The position numbers and the translations under genes were made by a program. Shown here in pieces: positions 8,154 to 16,745 of a DNA stretch of 64,000 nucleotides. Source of the stretch: Chryseobacterium cupriresistens (GTDB taxonomy: Bacteria > Bacteroidota > Bacteroidia > Flavobacteriales > Weeksellaceae); the NCBI RefSeq assembly GCF_046614675.1, contig NZ_JBKKJT010000002.1, positions 620,001 through 684,000 on the forward strand, read 5' to 3'. Within the stretch, counting starts at the first letter, position 1. Each line of letters begins with the position of its first letter. Below the pieces are notes generated by a model. It did not search any database and was not told the origin of the DNA. It saw only the letters and a program-made list of their open reading frames with translations.

Positions 8154-9779
8154 TTAGCCCTGCTTTACATGTTCCAGCCCCAGCTCTCTCATTGAAATTT
8201 CCCTCATTTCCACCTTTCTTATTTTTCCGGAAATGGTCATTGGGAATTCATCTACAAATTTCCAGTATTTCGGAACTTTATAGTGGGCTATCCTTCCTTT
8301 GCAGTATTCCTGAAGTTCTTCTGCCGTGATGGTAAATCCTTTTCTCACCTTTATCCAGGCCATTACTTCTTCCCCGAATTTCTCACTCGGAACACCAATG
8401 ATCTGAACATCCAGAATGTTGGTATACGTATATAAAAAGTCTTCAATTTCTTTAGGCGAAATATTTTCTCCACCACGGATGATGAGGTCTTTTATCCTTC
8501 CTGAAATAGTAATATAACCGTCTTGGTCCATTACAGCCATATCTCCGGTATGCATCCAGCGGGCATCATCCAGTACTTTCTTTGTATTTTCAGGATCATT
8601 CCAGTATTTCAGCATCACAGAATATCCTCTGGTACAAAGTTCACCATGCTCTCCACGTTTTAAAGTCCTTCCGTTTTCATCAATGATTTTGATCTCAAGG
8701 TGATCCTGAACAGTTCCTACAGTGCTGACCTGTTTTTCCAGCGGTGTTCCTATTAAAGTCTGAGTAGATACTGGTGAAGTTTCCGTCATCCCATAGCAGA
8801 TGCTCATTTCTTTAATATTCATAAGGCTTTCCACTTTTTTCATAATCTCCGGAGGGCATACGGAACCAGCCATAACACCTGTCCTTAAACTTGAAAAATC
8901 ATAGCTGTCAAAATCTTTTACTGCCAGTTCCGCAATAAACATGGTGGGCACGCCATACAAAGAAGTGCATTTTTCGTCTGAAACAGCTTTTAAAGTAATC
9001 TCCGGATCAAAGCTGTCATTCGGAATTACCATACAGGCCCCGTGAGCTGTGCAGCACATATTTCCGATAACCATCCCAAAACAGTGGTAGAAGGGCACTG
9101 GAATGCAGACGCGGTCTTTCTCAGTATATTTCAATCGGATCCCTATAAAATAACCGTTATTGAGAATGTTATGATGAGAAAGAGTAACCCCTTTCGGGAA
9201 ACCGGTTGTTCCGGAAGTATATTGGATATTAACAGGATCGTCAAACTGTACATGTTCTTCAAAACTGTGAAGTACTTCGTCTGAAATTTCCTGGCCGTTA
9301 TTCACAAAATATTCCCAGTTTTCATCAAAGAATATTTCATGCTCCAGGGTTGGACAAACTTCTTTTGCATATTCAACCATTTCTTTATAATTGCTGGTTT
9401 TAAAGCTTAAAGAAGAAAAAATAAAACGAACTTCGGACTGATTGAGTACATAGGTCAGTTCATGAGTTCTGTAAGCCGGATTGATATTCACTAAAATAGT
9501 TCCTATCCTGGCAGTGGCATACTGTAAAAGTACCCACTCATAACGGTTGGAAGACCAGATCCCGATTCTGTCACCTGCTTTTGCTCCTAAAAACAATAAA
9601 GCTTTTGCAACAGCTGTGGTCTGATTGTAAAATTCCTGATAAGTCGCTCTGTAATTCTGATGAACGCAGACAAGTGCTTCCTGGTGAGGGTATTTTTCGA
9701 CAGTACTTTTAAGATTGGCTCCGATGGTCTGTCCTAATAATGAAACGTCAGAAGTTCCATACACATAAGATAAGGGCAT
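8154..9779 (-). CDS. AMP-binding acyl-CoA synthetase
   Basis: A 541-residue member of the ANL superfamily that adenylates a carboxylic acid, most likely a fatty acid, and transfers it to CoA. The P-loop-like motif YTSGTTGFPKG lies at residues 187-197. The ATP-binding YGMTETSP motif, the HTGDMAVMDQDGY segment with the catalytic Asp, the hinge GRIKDLIIRGGENISPKEIE and the C-terminal catalytic Lys in TISGKIRK are all present. It resembles the AcsF2/FadD-like group; chain-length preference cannot be read. It starts 58 bases after the sigma-factor partner gene and may share its transcript, but the leader between them contains a start-codon-spanning inverted repeat. Confidence 0.9.
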   Translation of the reverse strand: MPLSYVYGTSDVSLLGQTIGANLKSTVEKYPHQEALVCVHQNYRATYQEFYNQTTAVAKALLFLGAKAGDRIGIWSSNRYEWVLLQYATARIGTILVNINPAYRTHELTYVLNQSEVRFIFSSLSFKTSNYKEMVEYAKEVCPTLEHEIFFDENWEYFVNNGQEISDEVLHSFEEHVQFDDPVNIQYTSGTTGFPKGVTLSHHNILNNGYFIGIRLKYTEKDRVCIPVPFYHCFGMVIGNMCCTAHGACMVIPNDSFDPEITLKAVSDEKCTSLYGVPTMFIAELAVKDFDSYDFSSLRTGVMAGSVCPPEIMKKVESLMNIKEMSICYGMTETSPVSTQTLIGTPLEKQVSTVGTVQDHLEIKIIDENGRTLKRGEHGELCTRGYSVMLKYWNDPENTKKVLDDARWMHTGDMAVMDQDGYITISGRIKDLIIRGGENISPKEIEDFLYTYTNILDVQIIGVPSEKFGEEVMAWIKVRKGFTITAEELQEYCKGRIAHYKVPKYWKFVDEFPMTISGKIRKVEMREISMRELGLEHVKQG

Positions 9780-9829
9780 AGTTTAAGATTTGGTGGAATA
9801 AAATTAATGATTATATCCCGAACTATGCC
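9775..9829 (-). promoter_or_regulatory. Inverted repeat that could hide the ligase start codon
   Basis: On the - strand the leader contains GGCATAGTT (9829-9821) and, 37 bases later, its exact complement AACTATGCC (9783-9775), whose ATG is the ligase start codon. Pairing would sequester the translation start. The repeat is seen directly; a regulatory role is inference. Confidence 0.35.
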
Positions 9830-9837
9830 TATGTATA

Positions 9838-10512
9838 TTAATTTTCCTGAGAATCTATCTCTTTAAGCTGCTTCAGATTTTTATCAAGCTTTTTAATAAT
9901 AGTACCATATACCAGTCTGTAATAAACCCAGATCATAGAGATTGCCAGTAGTGTGCTGACAGTAATTCCAACAATAATGATGGTGAGACTGGAGCTGGTA
10001 GGCTGTATATTCTGGGAATCTAATATATATAATATAAAAGCGATCAGCACAAAAGTGAATAGCAGCAGCAATACAATGCTGATCAGAATAAAGGCATTCA
10101 CCGTTCTTTTGAACTTGATGATTCGTGTGATAAGCCCTTTCAGATTTTCCTCGATCTTTATTTTCCGGTAATTCTGATAGAATTTCAGGACGAAATAAGC
10201 TGTAATCAGCAAGCTTAAGATTTTTATAGCCAGATAGGCATGGCCGAAGTTGCTTTCTATTTCAGGAGCCTCCTGTGCACCCAATCTTGTCAGCATTTTA
10301 CGAAAACTTTCCGACTCTTCTTCCTGAAAAAAGTAGAACAACCCAAATACAGAAAAGAACAGGAATTCAATAACGCTGATCCAGAAAATATACTTCACAT
10401 AATTACGTGATTTTCTATTCAACATCTGAAGAATCTCCTTGTTGTCATATTTAGGCTGGACAGGTTGTTCCTGCCATGTTTTCTTAAAGCTATCTAAATC
10501 AAATTCAGGCAT
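9838..10512 (-). CDS. Membrane protein encoded with an ECF sigma factor
   Basis: A 224-residue protein with a short hydrophilic N-terminus (about 35 residues, including FKKTWQEQPVQP) and four predicted transmembrane helices at about 38-62, 90-110, 130-160 and 172-196. It is not recognised beyond that. Its start overlaps the end of the sigma factor gene by eight bases, so the two are co-translated. Partners of ECF sigma factors in this position are often membrane-bound anti-sigma factors, and the cytosolic N-terminal segment could hold the sigma factor. No zinc-binding anti-sigma motif (HxxxCxxC) is visible, so this remains inference. Confidence 0.75.
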   Translation of the reverse strand: MPEFDLDSFKKTWQEQPVQPKYDNKEILQMLNRKSRNYVKYIFWISVIEFLFFSVFGLFYFFQEEESESFRKMLTRLGAQEAPEIESNFGHAYLAIKILSLLITAYFVLKFYQNYRKIKIEENLKGLITRIIKFKRTVNAFILISIVLLLLFTFVLIAFILYILDSQNIQPTSSSLTIIIVGITVSTLLAISMIWVYYRLVYGTIIKKLDKNLKQLKEIDSQEN

Positions 10513-10996
10513 ATTTTTCCATCTGTTCTTTAAGGGTTTTCTTTAATCTGTTCATTTTTACACGTGCATTAACTTCAGTGATTCCGAGGTTTTCTGCAAT
10601 GTCCTTGTAAGGCAGATCGTCAAGATACATCATGACAATGGCTCTTTCTACATTAGGAAGAGTCTTGATTACCGTATACAAAAGTGATACCTGCTGTTGT
10701 TTTTCGTCATCATCTTCCACAAAATCTCTGTGGTTGATATCAAGCTCATTGGTAGGAAGGCTTTTGCTTTTTTTTCTAAAGAGGGTAATGGCTGTATTGA
10801 GCGCTACACGGTACATCCATGTGGAAATTTTAGAGTTTCCTTTGAAAGAATCATAACTTCTCCAGAGCTGTAACACGATTTCCTGGAAAAGATCCTCTTC
10901 ATCTTCCAGAGAATTGGTATACAAACGCGATACTTTAATAATCAGTCCCTGATTATCTTTGATAAGCTGCGCAAATTCTTTTTCTCTGGAATCCAT
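10505..10996 (-). CDS. ECF-type RNA polymerase sigma-70 family factor
   Basis: A 163-residue sigma factor with region 2 (DLFQEIVLQLWRSYDSFKG, then STWMYRVALNTAITLFRKK) and region 4 (LPYKDIAENLGITEVNARVKMNRLKK). Regions 1 and 3 are absent, as in ECF factors. The frame stays open 44 codons upstream, but that part is hydrophobic and atypical; I placed the start at the ATG of MDSREKEF, 15 bases from a TATCTTCG element resembling a -7 box. It overlaps the following membrane protein gene by eight bases. The gene is divergent from the RNase P RNA gene. Confidence 0.9.
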   Translation of the reverse strand: MDSREKEFAQLIKDNQGLIIKVSRLYTNSLEDEEDLFQEIVLQLWRSYDSFKGNSKISTWMYRVALNTAITLFRKKSKSLPTNELDINHRDFVEDDDEKQQQVSLLYTVIKTLPNVERAIVMMYLDDLPYKDIAENLGITEVNARVKMNRLKKTLKEQMEKYA

Positions 10997-11011
10997 AGAT
11001 ATATAATGGCA

Positions 11012-11019
11012 CGAAGATA
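11012..11019 (-). promoter_or_regulatory. Candidate -7 element of the ECF sigma gene
   Basis: On the - strand this reads TATCTTCG, matching TAnnTTYG, 15 bases upstream of the ATG at 10996. No clear -33 TTG is seen. Confidence 0.35.
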
Positions 11020-11145
11020 ATAATAAACTGGTAATTAGGGGAAAATTATCATGTAAAATAGTAAAAAGGTAAAAAAATGCAAGAATAATATTGATACATC
11101 CATATCGTTTACGCAGCACTAACACCATTTAGCCATTTTACCGTT

Positions 11146-11178
11146 TTGCCTTTTTACCACAAAATTTGTGTACCTTTG
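11146..11178 (+). promoter_or_regulatory. Promoter of the RNase P RNA gene
   Basis: TTG at 11146-11148 and TACCTTTG at 11171-11178 (an exact TAnnTTTG) are 22 bases apart. Transcription starting a few bases after the -7 box would begin at or just before the first strand of helix P1, as expected for rnpB. Confidence 0.6.
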
Positions 11179-11183
11179 CATCT

Positions 11184-11506
11184 GCGAGAAAATCGGCTTG
11201 TTGATTTCCTGTTTACAGGAGGTAGGAAAGTCCGGACACCATAGAGCAGCAAAGCGGATAACATCCGTCACCCGTGAGGGTAGGACAAGTGCAACAGAAA
11301 GCAGGTACAGTTCGGCTGTAGTGAAACCAGGTAAACTCTTTGCGGTGCAATGATAAGTATATCGGTTCTTTTCAGCAATGAAAATAGGGGCGGCTCGTCC
11401 TGAAAGCCGAGGGGTAATCAGCTCAAGTATTGCAGCAATGTAATACGTAGATAAATAACAGGCACTTCTTCGGAAGTACAGAATCCGGCTTACAGATTTT
11501 CTCGTG
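11184..11506 (+). ncRNA. rnpB: RNase P RNA, bacterial type A
   Basis: This is the catalytic RNA of RNase P, which matures the 5' ends of tRNAs. The conserved 5' core GGAAAGTCCGGAC lies at 11225-11237 and the conserved 3' core ACAGAATCCGGCTTACAG at 11478-11495. Between them are the usual AGGGTAGGACAAGTGCAACAGAAAG and GTGAAACCAGGTAAACTC-type blocks. The ends pair as helix P1: CGAGAAAATC (11185-11194) with GATTTTCTCG (11495-11504). A run of eight T directly after P1 can serve as terminator. Open reading frames crossing this region on both strands are coincidental. Confidence 0.95.
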
Positions 11507-11606
11507 GTTTTTTTTAAGCTGGAAGTCATAGGCTTGAAGAATGAAGTTTCTCAAAACGTAATGATTTTAAATCTCCGTCTTCACGCTTCCATCATCCAAC
11601 CCTATT

Positions 11607-12476
11607 TTATTCACTTTCCAATTGTCTTTTGGATTCCTGTAATTCCTGTCTGTCCTTATCGGAAAGAGTAGGATATTTGAGATTCATTTTCTCCAGGGTA
11701 TCAATAATAATCTGAATAGCTGCTACTCTTGCAAACCATTTACTGTCTGCCGGGATTACATACCATGGAGCATAATCTTTTGATGTTTCATTGATGGCTT
11801 CCTCATAAGCTTCCATATATTGGCCAAACAACGCTCTTTCAGGAAGATCTCCGGCTGAGAATTTCCAGTTTTTTTCCTGTTCATCAATTCTGTCCAGAAG
11901 TCTTTGTTTCTGTTCATCCTTAGAAACATGTAAAAATATCTTCACAATAGTAGTTCCATTCTGTGAAAGGTGCTTTTCAAAATTGCGGATGCTCTCATAC
12001 CTGTTTTCCCAGAATTTGCTGTCAAAATCTTTTACGGAAGACCATGTCTTTTCACTCAGATTATATTCAGGATGTACTTTACAAACCAAAACACTTTCAT
12101 AATGAGAACGGTTGAAAATCCCGATCATTCCTTTCTGTGGCAGTGCCAGATAATGCCTCCATAAAAAATCATGAGAATATTCTTTCGAGCTGGGTGTTTT
12201 AAAACTGGTTACATTACATCCCTGAGGATTCACTCCTCCGAAAACATGCTCAATCATACTGTCTTTCCCTGCTGCATCCATAGCCTGTAATACCACCAGC
12301 AAAGACTGGCTTCCGTCAGCATATAATTTTTCCTGCAGCTCACGAAGTTTTTCCTTCTCCTGAATCAGCATTTGCTCTCCTTCTTCTTTAGTGAGCTTTC
12401 CATTATAAGATGTTGATGCTTTTTTTATAGAAAATTTTCCACTTACCTTAAAGTTATCTGAGAAGTCGGTGTCCAT
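11607..12476 (-). CDS. ppk2: Polyphosphate kinase 2 family protein
   Basis: A 289-residue PPK2 enzyme that transfers phosphate between polyphosphate and a nucleotide. The Walker A-like loop VVLQAMDAAGKDS sits near residue 66, with the lid and Walker B-like segments FNRSHYESVLV and FLHVSKDEQKQRLLDR, and the FKTPSSKEYSHDFLWRHY motif typical of the one-domain group. Length fits single-domain PPK2. The clade, and so whether it prefers AMP, ADP or GDP, cannot be settled by eye, though the sequence resembles class II/III enzymes. It has a leader containing a 14-base tandem repeat. Confidence 0.92.
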   Translation of the reverse strand: MDTDFSDNFKVSGKFSIKKASTSYNGKLTKEEGEQMLIQEKEKLRELQEKLYADGSQSLLVVLQAMDAAGKDSMIEHVFGGVNPQGCNVTSFKTPSSKEYSHDFLWRHYLALPQKGMIGIFNRSHYESVLVCKVHPEYNLSEKTWSSVKDFDSKFWENRYESIRNFEKHLSQNGTTIVKIFLHVSKDEQKQRLLDRIDEQEKNWKFSAGDLPERALFGQYMEAYEEAINETSKDYAPWYVIPADSKWFARVAAIQIIIDTLEKMNLKYPTLSDKDRQELQESKRQLESE

Positions 12477-12490
12477 ATTTTTTTATTTAA

Positions 12491-12546
12491 AGATAAAAGT
12501 AAAAAGATAAAAGTAAAAAGATAAAAGTAAAAAGATAAAAGTAAAG
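12491..12546. repeat. Four tandem copies of a 14-base unit
   Basis: AGATAAAAGTAAAA repeats at 12491-12504, 12505-12518, 12519-12532 and 12533-12546, the last copy with one changed base. The array begins 15 bases before the PPK2 start codon, inside its leader or promoter, so copy-number change could alter expression. Confidence 0.9.
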
Positions 12547-12566
12547 ATGTTATTAAAACTCAATAG

Positions 12567-12586
12567 GGGTGGGCTTTAGCCCAGCC
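12567..12586. repeat. Palindromic intergenic element
   Basis: TGGGCTTTAGCCCA at 12570-12583 is self-complementary and flanked by further GG/CC pairing. It resembles short palindromes scattered in Chryseobacterium intergenic DNA. The rest of 12547-12747 holds no gene. Confidence 0.5.
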
Positions 12587-12696
12587 ATTTAAAAAAAACC
12601 AAGGAGCTAAAACCTAAATCATATATATGATCAGCGTCCATACATTTACTGCCACCTATTACCTATCATCTTCCACCTAATCAAACATAAATGTAA

Positions 12697-12730
12697 TAAA
12701 AAAACCGCCTCAATAGAGACGGTTCTTTTA
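12697..12730 (-). terminator. Terminator of the DUF1573 gene
   Basis: On the - strand AACCGTCTC pairs with GAGGCGGTT (one G-T wobble) around TATT, followed by a T-run, 24 bases after the stop codon. Confidence 0.8.
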
Positions 12731-12747
12731 TTTTTTTTGAGTAGAGC

Positions 12748-13212
12748 TTACTTTGCAGCAGTCTTTTTTGCAAGTTTTGCAGCTTTTTTCTCAGCTTTGG
12801 CAGCCTCTTTCTGCTCAGCAGGAGTCAGTACTTTTGGCTCAGGAGCGTTTGCGTCTACGTTACCTTTGATGTAGATTACACTTCTGTTGTTTGCAGGGTC
12901 ATTAGAGAAAACCTCAATCATTTTGTTGAAAGGGCCGGGGATCGCTGTATTGTATCCAACCTTGATCTTCGCAGACTTTCCAGGCATGATAGGATCCTGG
13001 CTGAATTCAGGAGTTGTACATCCACAAGAAGGTTTTACATTTGAAAGAATCAAAGGCTTATCCCCTGAATTCGTTACTGTAAAGAATCTTGTACCATCAG
13101 CATTAGGCTTGATAGTACCATAATCGAAAGTCGTTTTATCAAATGTAATGGTTTGTGCAGATGCCAGAGCAAATGTCCCGAATAGTGCAATTCCTGCAAT
13201 TAATTTTTTCAT
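12748..13212 (-). CDS. DUF1573 domain-containing secreted protein
   Basis: A 154-residue protein with an N-terminal signal peptide cleaved after ALASA, followed by a DUF1573 immunoglobulin-like domain: FDKTTFDYGTIKPNADGTRFF, the conserved PSCGCTTPEF motif and FSNDPANNRSVIYIKG. The C-terminal 25 residues are a Lys/Ala-rich tail. The family is very common in Bacteroidota and is periplasmic or cell-surface associated, without known enzymatic activity. I chose the ATG of the signal peptide, not the open frame 15 codons upstream, because the -7 promoter element lies only 42 bases upstream, inside that extension. Confidence 0.92.
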   Translation of the reverse strand: MKKLIAGIALFGTFALASAQTITFDKTTFDYGTIKPNADGTRFFTVTNSGDKPLILSNVKPSCGCTTPEFSQDPIMPGKSAKIKVGYNTAIPGPFNKMIEVFSNDPANNRSVIYIKGNVDANAPEPKVLTPAEQKEAAKAEKKAAKLAKKTAAK

Positions 13213-13254
13213 ATTCTTGAATGTTAATACGTTTGTTAGATAAATTTTGTGAAA

Positions 13255-13262
13255 CAAAGTTA
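13255..13262 (-). promoter_or_regulatory. -7 element of the DUF1573 gene
   Basis: On the - strand this reads TAACTTTG, an exact TAnnTTTG match, 42 bases before the signal-peptide ATG. It argues against the longer frame. Confidence 0.55.
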
Positions 13263-13304
13263 AAAATTATTTTAATTCATGCTTAAAAATTTTTTTCTTT
13301 AGAC

Positions 13305-13312
13305 TATTTTTG
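13305..13312 (+). promoter_or_regulatory. -7 element of valS
   Basis: TATTTTTG matches TAnnTTTG and lies 28 bases before the ATG at 13341. Transcription would start near 13317-13320, so an upstream TTG at 13317 is unlikely to be the valS start. Confidence 0.55.
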
Positions 13313-13340
13313 CAAATTGCAAGCCAAAGAAATAGAATTT

Positions 13341-15956
13341 ATGCAGATTTCAGAAAAGTACAATCCACAGGAAACAGAACAGAAATGGTACAATTACTGG
13401 CTGGAAAACAAATATTTCCACTCAGAACCTAACGACAAACCACCCTATACCGTGGTCATTCCTCCGCCAAACGTGACGGGAATACTACACATGGGGCATA
13501 TGTTGAACAATACCCTTCAAGATGTTCTGGTCCGCCGTGCAAGAATGCGCGGGTTTAATGCTTGTTGGATTCCGGGAACAGACCATGCTTCAATTGCTAC
13601 TGAAGCTAAAGTTGTTGCTAAATTGAAGTCTGAAGGAATCAATAAGTCAGATATTACCCGTGAAGAGTTTTTAGCCCACGCATGGGACTGGACTCACAAA
13701 TACGGAGGAACTATCCTTGAGCAGTTGAAAAAACTGGGATGTTCATGTGACTGGGACAGAACCCGGTTCACTATGGAAGATAAACTTTCGCAGCAGGTTA
13801 TCAAAAGTTTCGTAGACCTATATAATAAAGGACTCATCTACAGAGGCTATAGAATGGTGAACTGGGATCCGGAAGCGAAAACGAATATCTCTGACGAAGA
13901 AGTAATCTTTAAAGAGCAAAACGGGAAATTATATTTCCTTAAATATAAGATTGAAGGTTCAGAAGAGTTCCTTTCAGTAGCGACTACACGTCCTGAAACT
14001 ATTTTTGGGGATACAGCAGTATGTATCAATCCGAATGATGAAAGATATGCACACCTGAAAGGTAAAAATGTAATCGTACCTATCGTTGACAGAGTAATCC
14101 CGATTATTGAGGATGAATATGTTGATATTGAGTTCGGAACAGGAGCTTTGAAAATTACTCCTGCACATGATATCAATGACTATGAGATAGGGCAGAAACA
14201 TCAATTAAAAATGATTGATGCGCTGGATGATGACGGAAATCTTAATGAGCATGGTTTACATTACGCAGGGAAAAACAGATTTGACGTAAGAAAGCAGATC
14301 GCTAAAGAACTTGAAGAGAAAGATCTTTTGCTGAAAGCAGAAGATTATGTAAATAAAGTTGGAACATCTGAGAGAACAGGTGCTGTTATTGAGCCTAAAG
14401 TTTCAGTACAATGGTTCCTAAAAATGTCTGAAATTGCTAAACCCGCTTTGGATGTAGTAATGGATGATGAGGTTAAGTTCTATCCTGAAAAGTTTAAAAA
14501 TACCTACAAGCACTGGATGGAGAACATCCGTGACTGGAATATTTCCCGTCAGTTGTGGTGGGGACAGCAGATTCCTGCTTATTACTATGGAGAAGGAGAA
14601 AATGATTTCGTAGTGGCAGAAACTAAAGGTGAAGCTTTAGAACTGGCAAAACAAAAAACAGGAAATTCGGATCTGACTGCAGAAAACCTTAGACAGGACG
14701 ACGATGCATTAGACACATGGTTCTCATCATGGTTATGGCCAATGTCTGTGTTTGACGGATTGCTTGATCCTGAAAACAAAGATATCAACTATTATTATCC
14801 TACTTCTGATCTGGTTACAGGTCCGGATATTATTTTCTTCTGGGTAGCCAGAATGATTATGGCCGGATTGGAATACAGAAAAGAAGTTCCGTTTAAAAAT
14901 GTTTATTTTACAGGAATTGTAAGAGATAAGCAGAGAAGAAAGATGTCAAAATCTTTAGGAAACTCTCCGGACCCTCTTGAATTAATGGACAAATATGGAG
15001 CAGATGGAGTACGTGTAGGAATTCTATTGAGTTCTGCAGCTGGAAATGACCTTCTTTTTGATGAAGATTTAATGCTTCAGGGAAGAAATTTCATGACGAA
15101 AATCTGGAATGCATTCCGTCTGATCAATATGTGGAATCATGAAGATAAGCCAGCTATTGAAACCGATAATCAGGCTATTGAGTGGTTTGAAAACAAGCTT
15201 AATAAAACAATTGCTGAAATTAATGATCAATTCGAGAAATTCAGAATTTCTGATGCATTGCATTTGATCTATAAATTAATTTGGGATGATTTTTGCGGTT
15301 GGTATCTTGAAGCGATTAAACCTAACTATGGCGAAGGAATTTCTAAAGAAGTATATCATAAAACGATCTATTTCTTTGAAGAATTGATGAAGCTCCTTCA
15401 TCCTTTCATGCCATTCCAGTCTGAAGAGATCTGGCAGTTGATTTCAGAAAGAAGTATTGATGATGCGCTGGTTATTGCTCAACAGAAGAATGCAGAAAGC
15501 TTTAATGAAGAAGTAATTAAAAACTTTGAAATCACAGCTGAATTGATTTCAGGAGTTAGAAACTACCGCCAGACAAAAGGAATATCACCAAGAGAAGCAG
15601 TTGAGGTTTATACCAATGCATCTGAATTTGCCAATGAAGCTGTAGTAAGAAAGCTTGCTAATGTTTCTGATATCCATTTCGGACAGAAAACTGATAAGCC
15701 GAGTTTTACCTTCCTGGTAGGAGCAACTGAAGTTTCTATTCCTTTAAGTGAAAACTTAGATTTAGGAGAGGAAAAAGCTAAAACTGAGGAAGAACTGAAA
15801 TATTTGAAGGGATTCCTGGTTTCAGTAGAGAAGAAGCTTTCCAATGAAAAATTTGTTGCGAATGCAAAACCAGAAATCGTAGAAGTAGAGCGTCAAAAGC
15901 AAAAAGATGCTCAGGATAAGATTGCGATCCTTGAAGAAAAACTGAAAAGTTTATAA
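13341..15956 (+). CDS. valS: Valyl-tRNA synthetase
   Basis: An 871-residue class Ia synthetase that charges tRNA-Val. The HIGH-type motif is in PPPNVTGILHMGH near residue 45. The editing (CP1) domain contains the TTRPETIFGDTA motif, and KMSKSLGNSPDP carries the KMSKS loop near residue 545. The anticodon-binding domain and a C-terminal coiled coil (about 810-871) close the protein, as usual for bacterial ValRS. I chose the ATG at 13341 rather than the TTG at 13317, because the promoter lies directly upstream of the latter. Confidence 0.97.
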   Translation: MQISEKYNPQETEQKWYNYWLENKYFHSEPNDKPPYTVVIPPPNVTGILHMGHMLNNTLQDVLVRRARMRGFNACWIPGTDHASIATEAKVVAKLKSEGINKSDITREEFLAHAWDWTHKYGGTILEQLKKLGCSCDWDRTRFTMEDKLSQQVIKSFVDLYNKGLIYRGYRMVNWDPEAKTNISDEEVIFKEQNGKLYFLKYKIEGSEEFLSVATTRPETIFGDTAVCINPNDERYAHLKGKNVIVPIVDRVIPIIEDEYVDIEFGTGALKITPAHDINDYEIGQKHQLKMIDALDDDGNLNEHGLHYAGKNRFDVRKQIAKELEEKDLLLKAEDYVNKVGTSERTGAVIEPKVSVQWFLKMSEIAKPALDVVMDDEVKFYPEKFKNTYKHWMENIRDWNISRQLWWGQQIPAYYYGEGENDFVVAETKGEALELAKQKTGNSDLTAENLRQDDDALDTWFSSWLWPMSVFDGLLDPENKDINYYYPTSDLVTGPDIIFFWVARMIMAGLEYRKEVPFKNVYFTGIVRDKQRRKMSKSLGNSPDPLELMDKYGADGVRVGILLSSAAGNDLLFDEDLMLQGRNFMTKIWNAFRLINMWNHEDKPAIETDNQAIEWFENKLNKTIAEINDQFEKFRISDALHLIYKLIWDDFCGWYLEAIKPNYGEGISKEVYHKTIYFFEELMKLLHPFMPFQSEEIWQLISERSIDDALVIAQQKNAESFNEEVIKNFEITAELISGVRNYRQTKGISPREAVEVYTNASEFANEAVVRKLANVSDIHFGQKTDKPSFTFLVGATEVSIPLSENLDLGEEKAKTEEELKYLKGFLVSVEKKLSNEKFVANAKPEIVEVERQKQKDAQDKIAILEEKLKSL

Positions 15957-15985
15957 AGTATAGACAATAAATTTTGTCAAAATCT

Positions 15986-16020
15986 CAGGCTGGGTACAGA
16001 TGAAAATTGTATCCAGCCTG
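15986..16020. other. 13-base stem-loop after valS without T-run
   Basis: CAGGCTGGGTACA (15986-15998) pairs with TGTATCCAGCCTG (16008-16020) with one G-T wobble and a nine-base loop. There is no T-run, so this may be an RNA-stabilising structure or a partial attenuator before the DUF4241 gene. Confidence 0.5.
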
Positions 16021-16042
16021 ATGGTTTAAAAGAATAAATACA

Positions 16043-16678
16043 ATGACACATATAGAAAACATACAAAAACTATTCTCGAAAGACTTTGTAGAAAGTCCGT
16101 TACTTGAAAGTTTTGAAGTAGGAAAGATTTACCTTTCCAGCGGGAAACTGGTTGCCTGTGATCCCTTGATCACCAATGATATGCTACCTTTTACTACAGA
16201 ATTTCCAAAAGGAGATTTTTCGGTAATGCTTCATAAAGAAAGAGAAAGTAACTGTGTGGCCTATGCAGAGATTATATTCAGTGATTCTGAAATTAAAGAA
16301 TGGAAACTGGCAACTACAGCAGGACAGAAAATAAAAGATCTTGAAGAAGGAGAAGTGTTTGGATATCCTGTGGAAAGCGGGATGGGATGCCTGATGGATG
16401 TCGATACCCAAAACAGTCTTAACGAACTGGAACAGAGATTGTATCAGAATAAAGGAGGAGATTTTATGGGAATCTATGAAGAGTTTTTCCATGATTATTT
16501 CTTTGATGAAAACGGTGCCATAGATCAATATGCCTTTCTTAAACCGGCAAAAGAACATCCCGGAACTATATTTGCTTTTGAAACCGGATACGGAGAGGGA
16601 TTTTATGCCAGCTATATCGCTTATGATAAAGATCAACAACCCGTGAAAATAATTACTGAATTTATTGAGATAAGTTAA
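16043..16678 (+). CDS. DUF4241 domain-containing protein
   Basis: A 211-residue soluble protein matching DUF4241: GKIYLSSGKLVACDPLIT near residue 27, a central VAYAEIIFSDSEIKEWKLA strand region, the conserved GYPVESGMGCLMD block near residue 112 and a C-terminal GYGEGFYASYIAYDK. Members are widespread and have no established biochemical role. It lies 86 bases after valS, from which it is separated by a stem-loop, and 67 bases before the PfkB kinase, which has its own promoter-like element. Confidence 0.8.
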   Translation: MTHIENIQKLFSKDFVESPLLESFEVGKIYLSSGKLVACDPLITNDMLPFTTEFPKGDFSVMLHKERESNCVAYAEIIFSDSEIKEWKLATTAGQKIKDLEEGEVFGYPVESGMGCLMDVDTQNSLNELEQRLYQNKGGDFMGIYEEFFHDYFFDENGAIDQYAFLKPAKEHPGTIFAFETGYGEGFYASYIAYDKDQQPVKIITEFIEIS

Positions 16679-16698
16679 TTTTAAATTAGTTATTTTTG
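16665..16698 (+). promoter_or_regulatory. Candidate promoter of the PfkB kinase
   Basis: TTG at 16665-16667 and TATTTTTG at 16691-16698 are 23 bases apart. The -7 box lies 47 bases before the ATG; the -33 element lies within the end of the upstream gene. Confidence 0.4.
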
Positions 16699-16745
16699 AG
16701 ACACAATTTTGTCAGTTATAAATTTTAAAGCTAATACAAAACACA

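Noticed and set aside
11119..11529. 136-codon open frame on the - strand and a 61-codon frame on the + strand
   Set aside because: Both lie across the RNase P RNA gene, whose conserved core and P1 pairing are clear; the frames are coincidental.
16184..16639. 151-codon frame antisense to the DUF4241 gene
   Set aside because: Composition is Phe/Ile/Ser-rich as expected from an antisense shadow, and the sense protein has clear family motifs.
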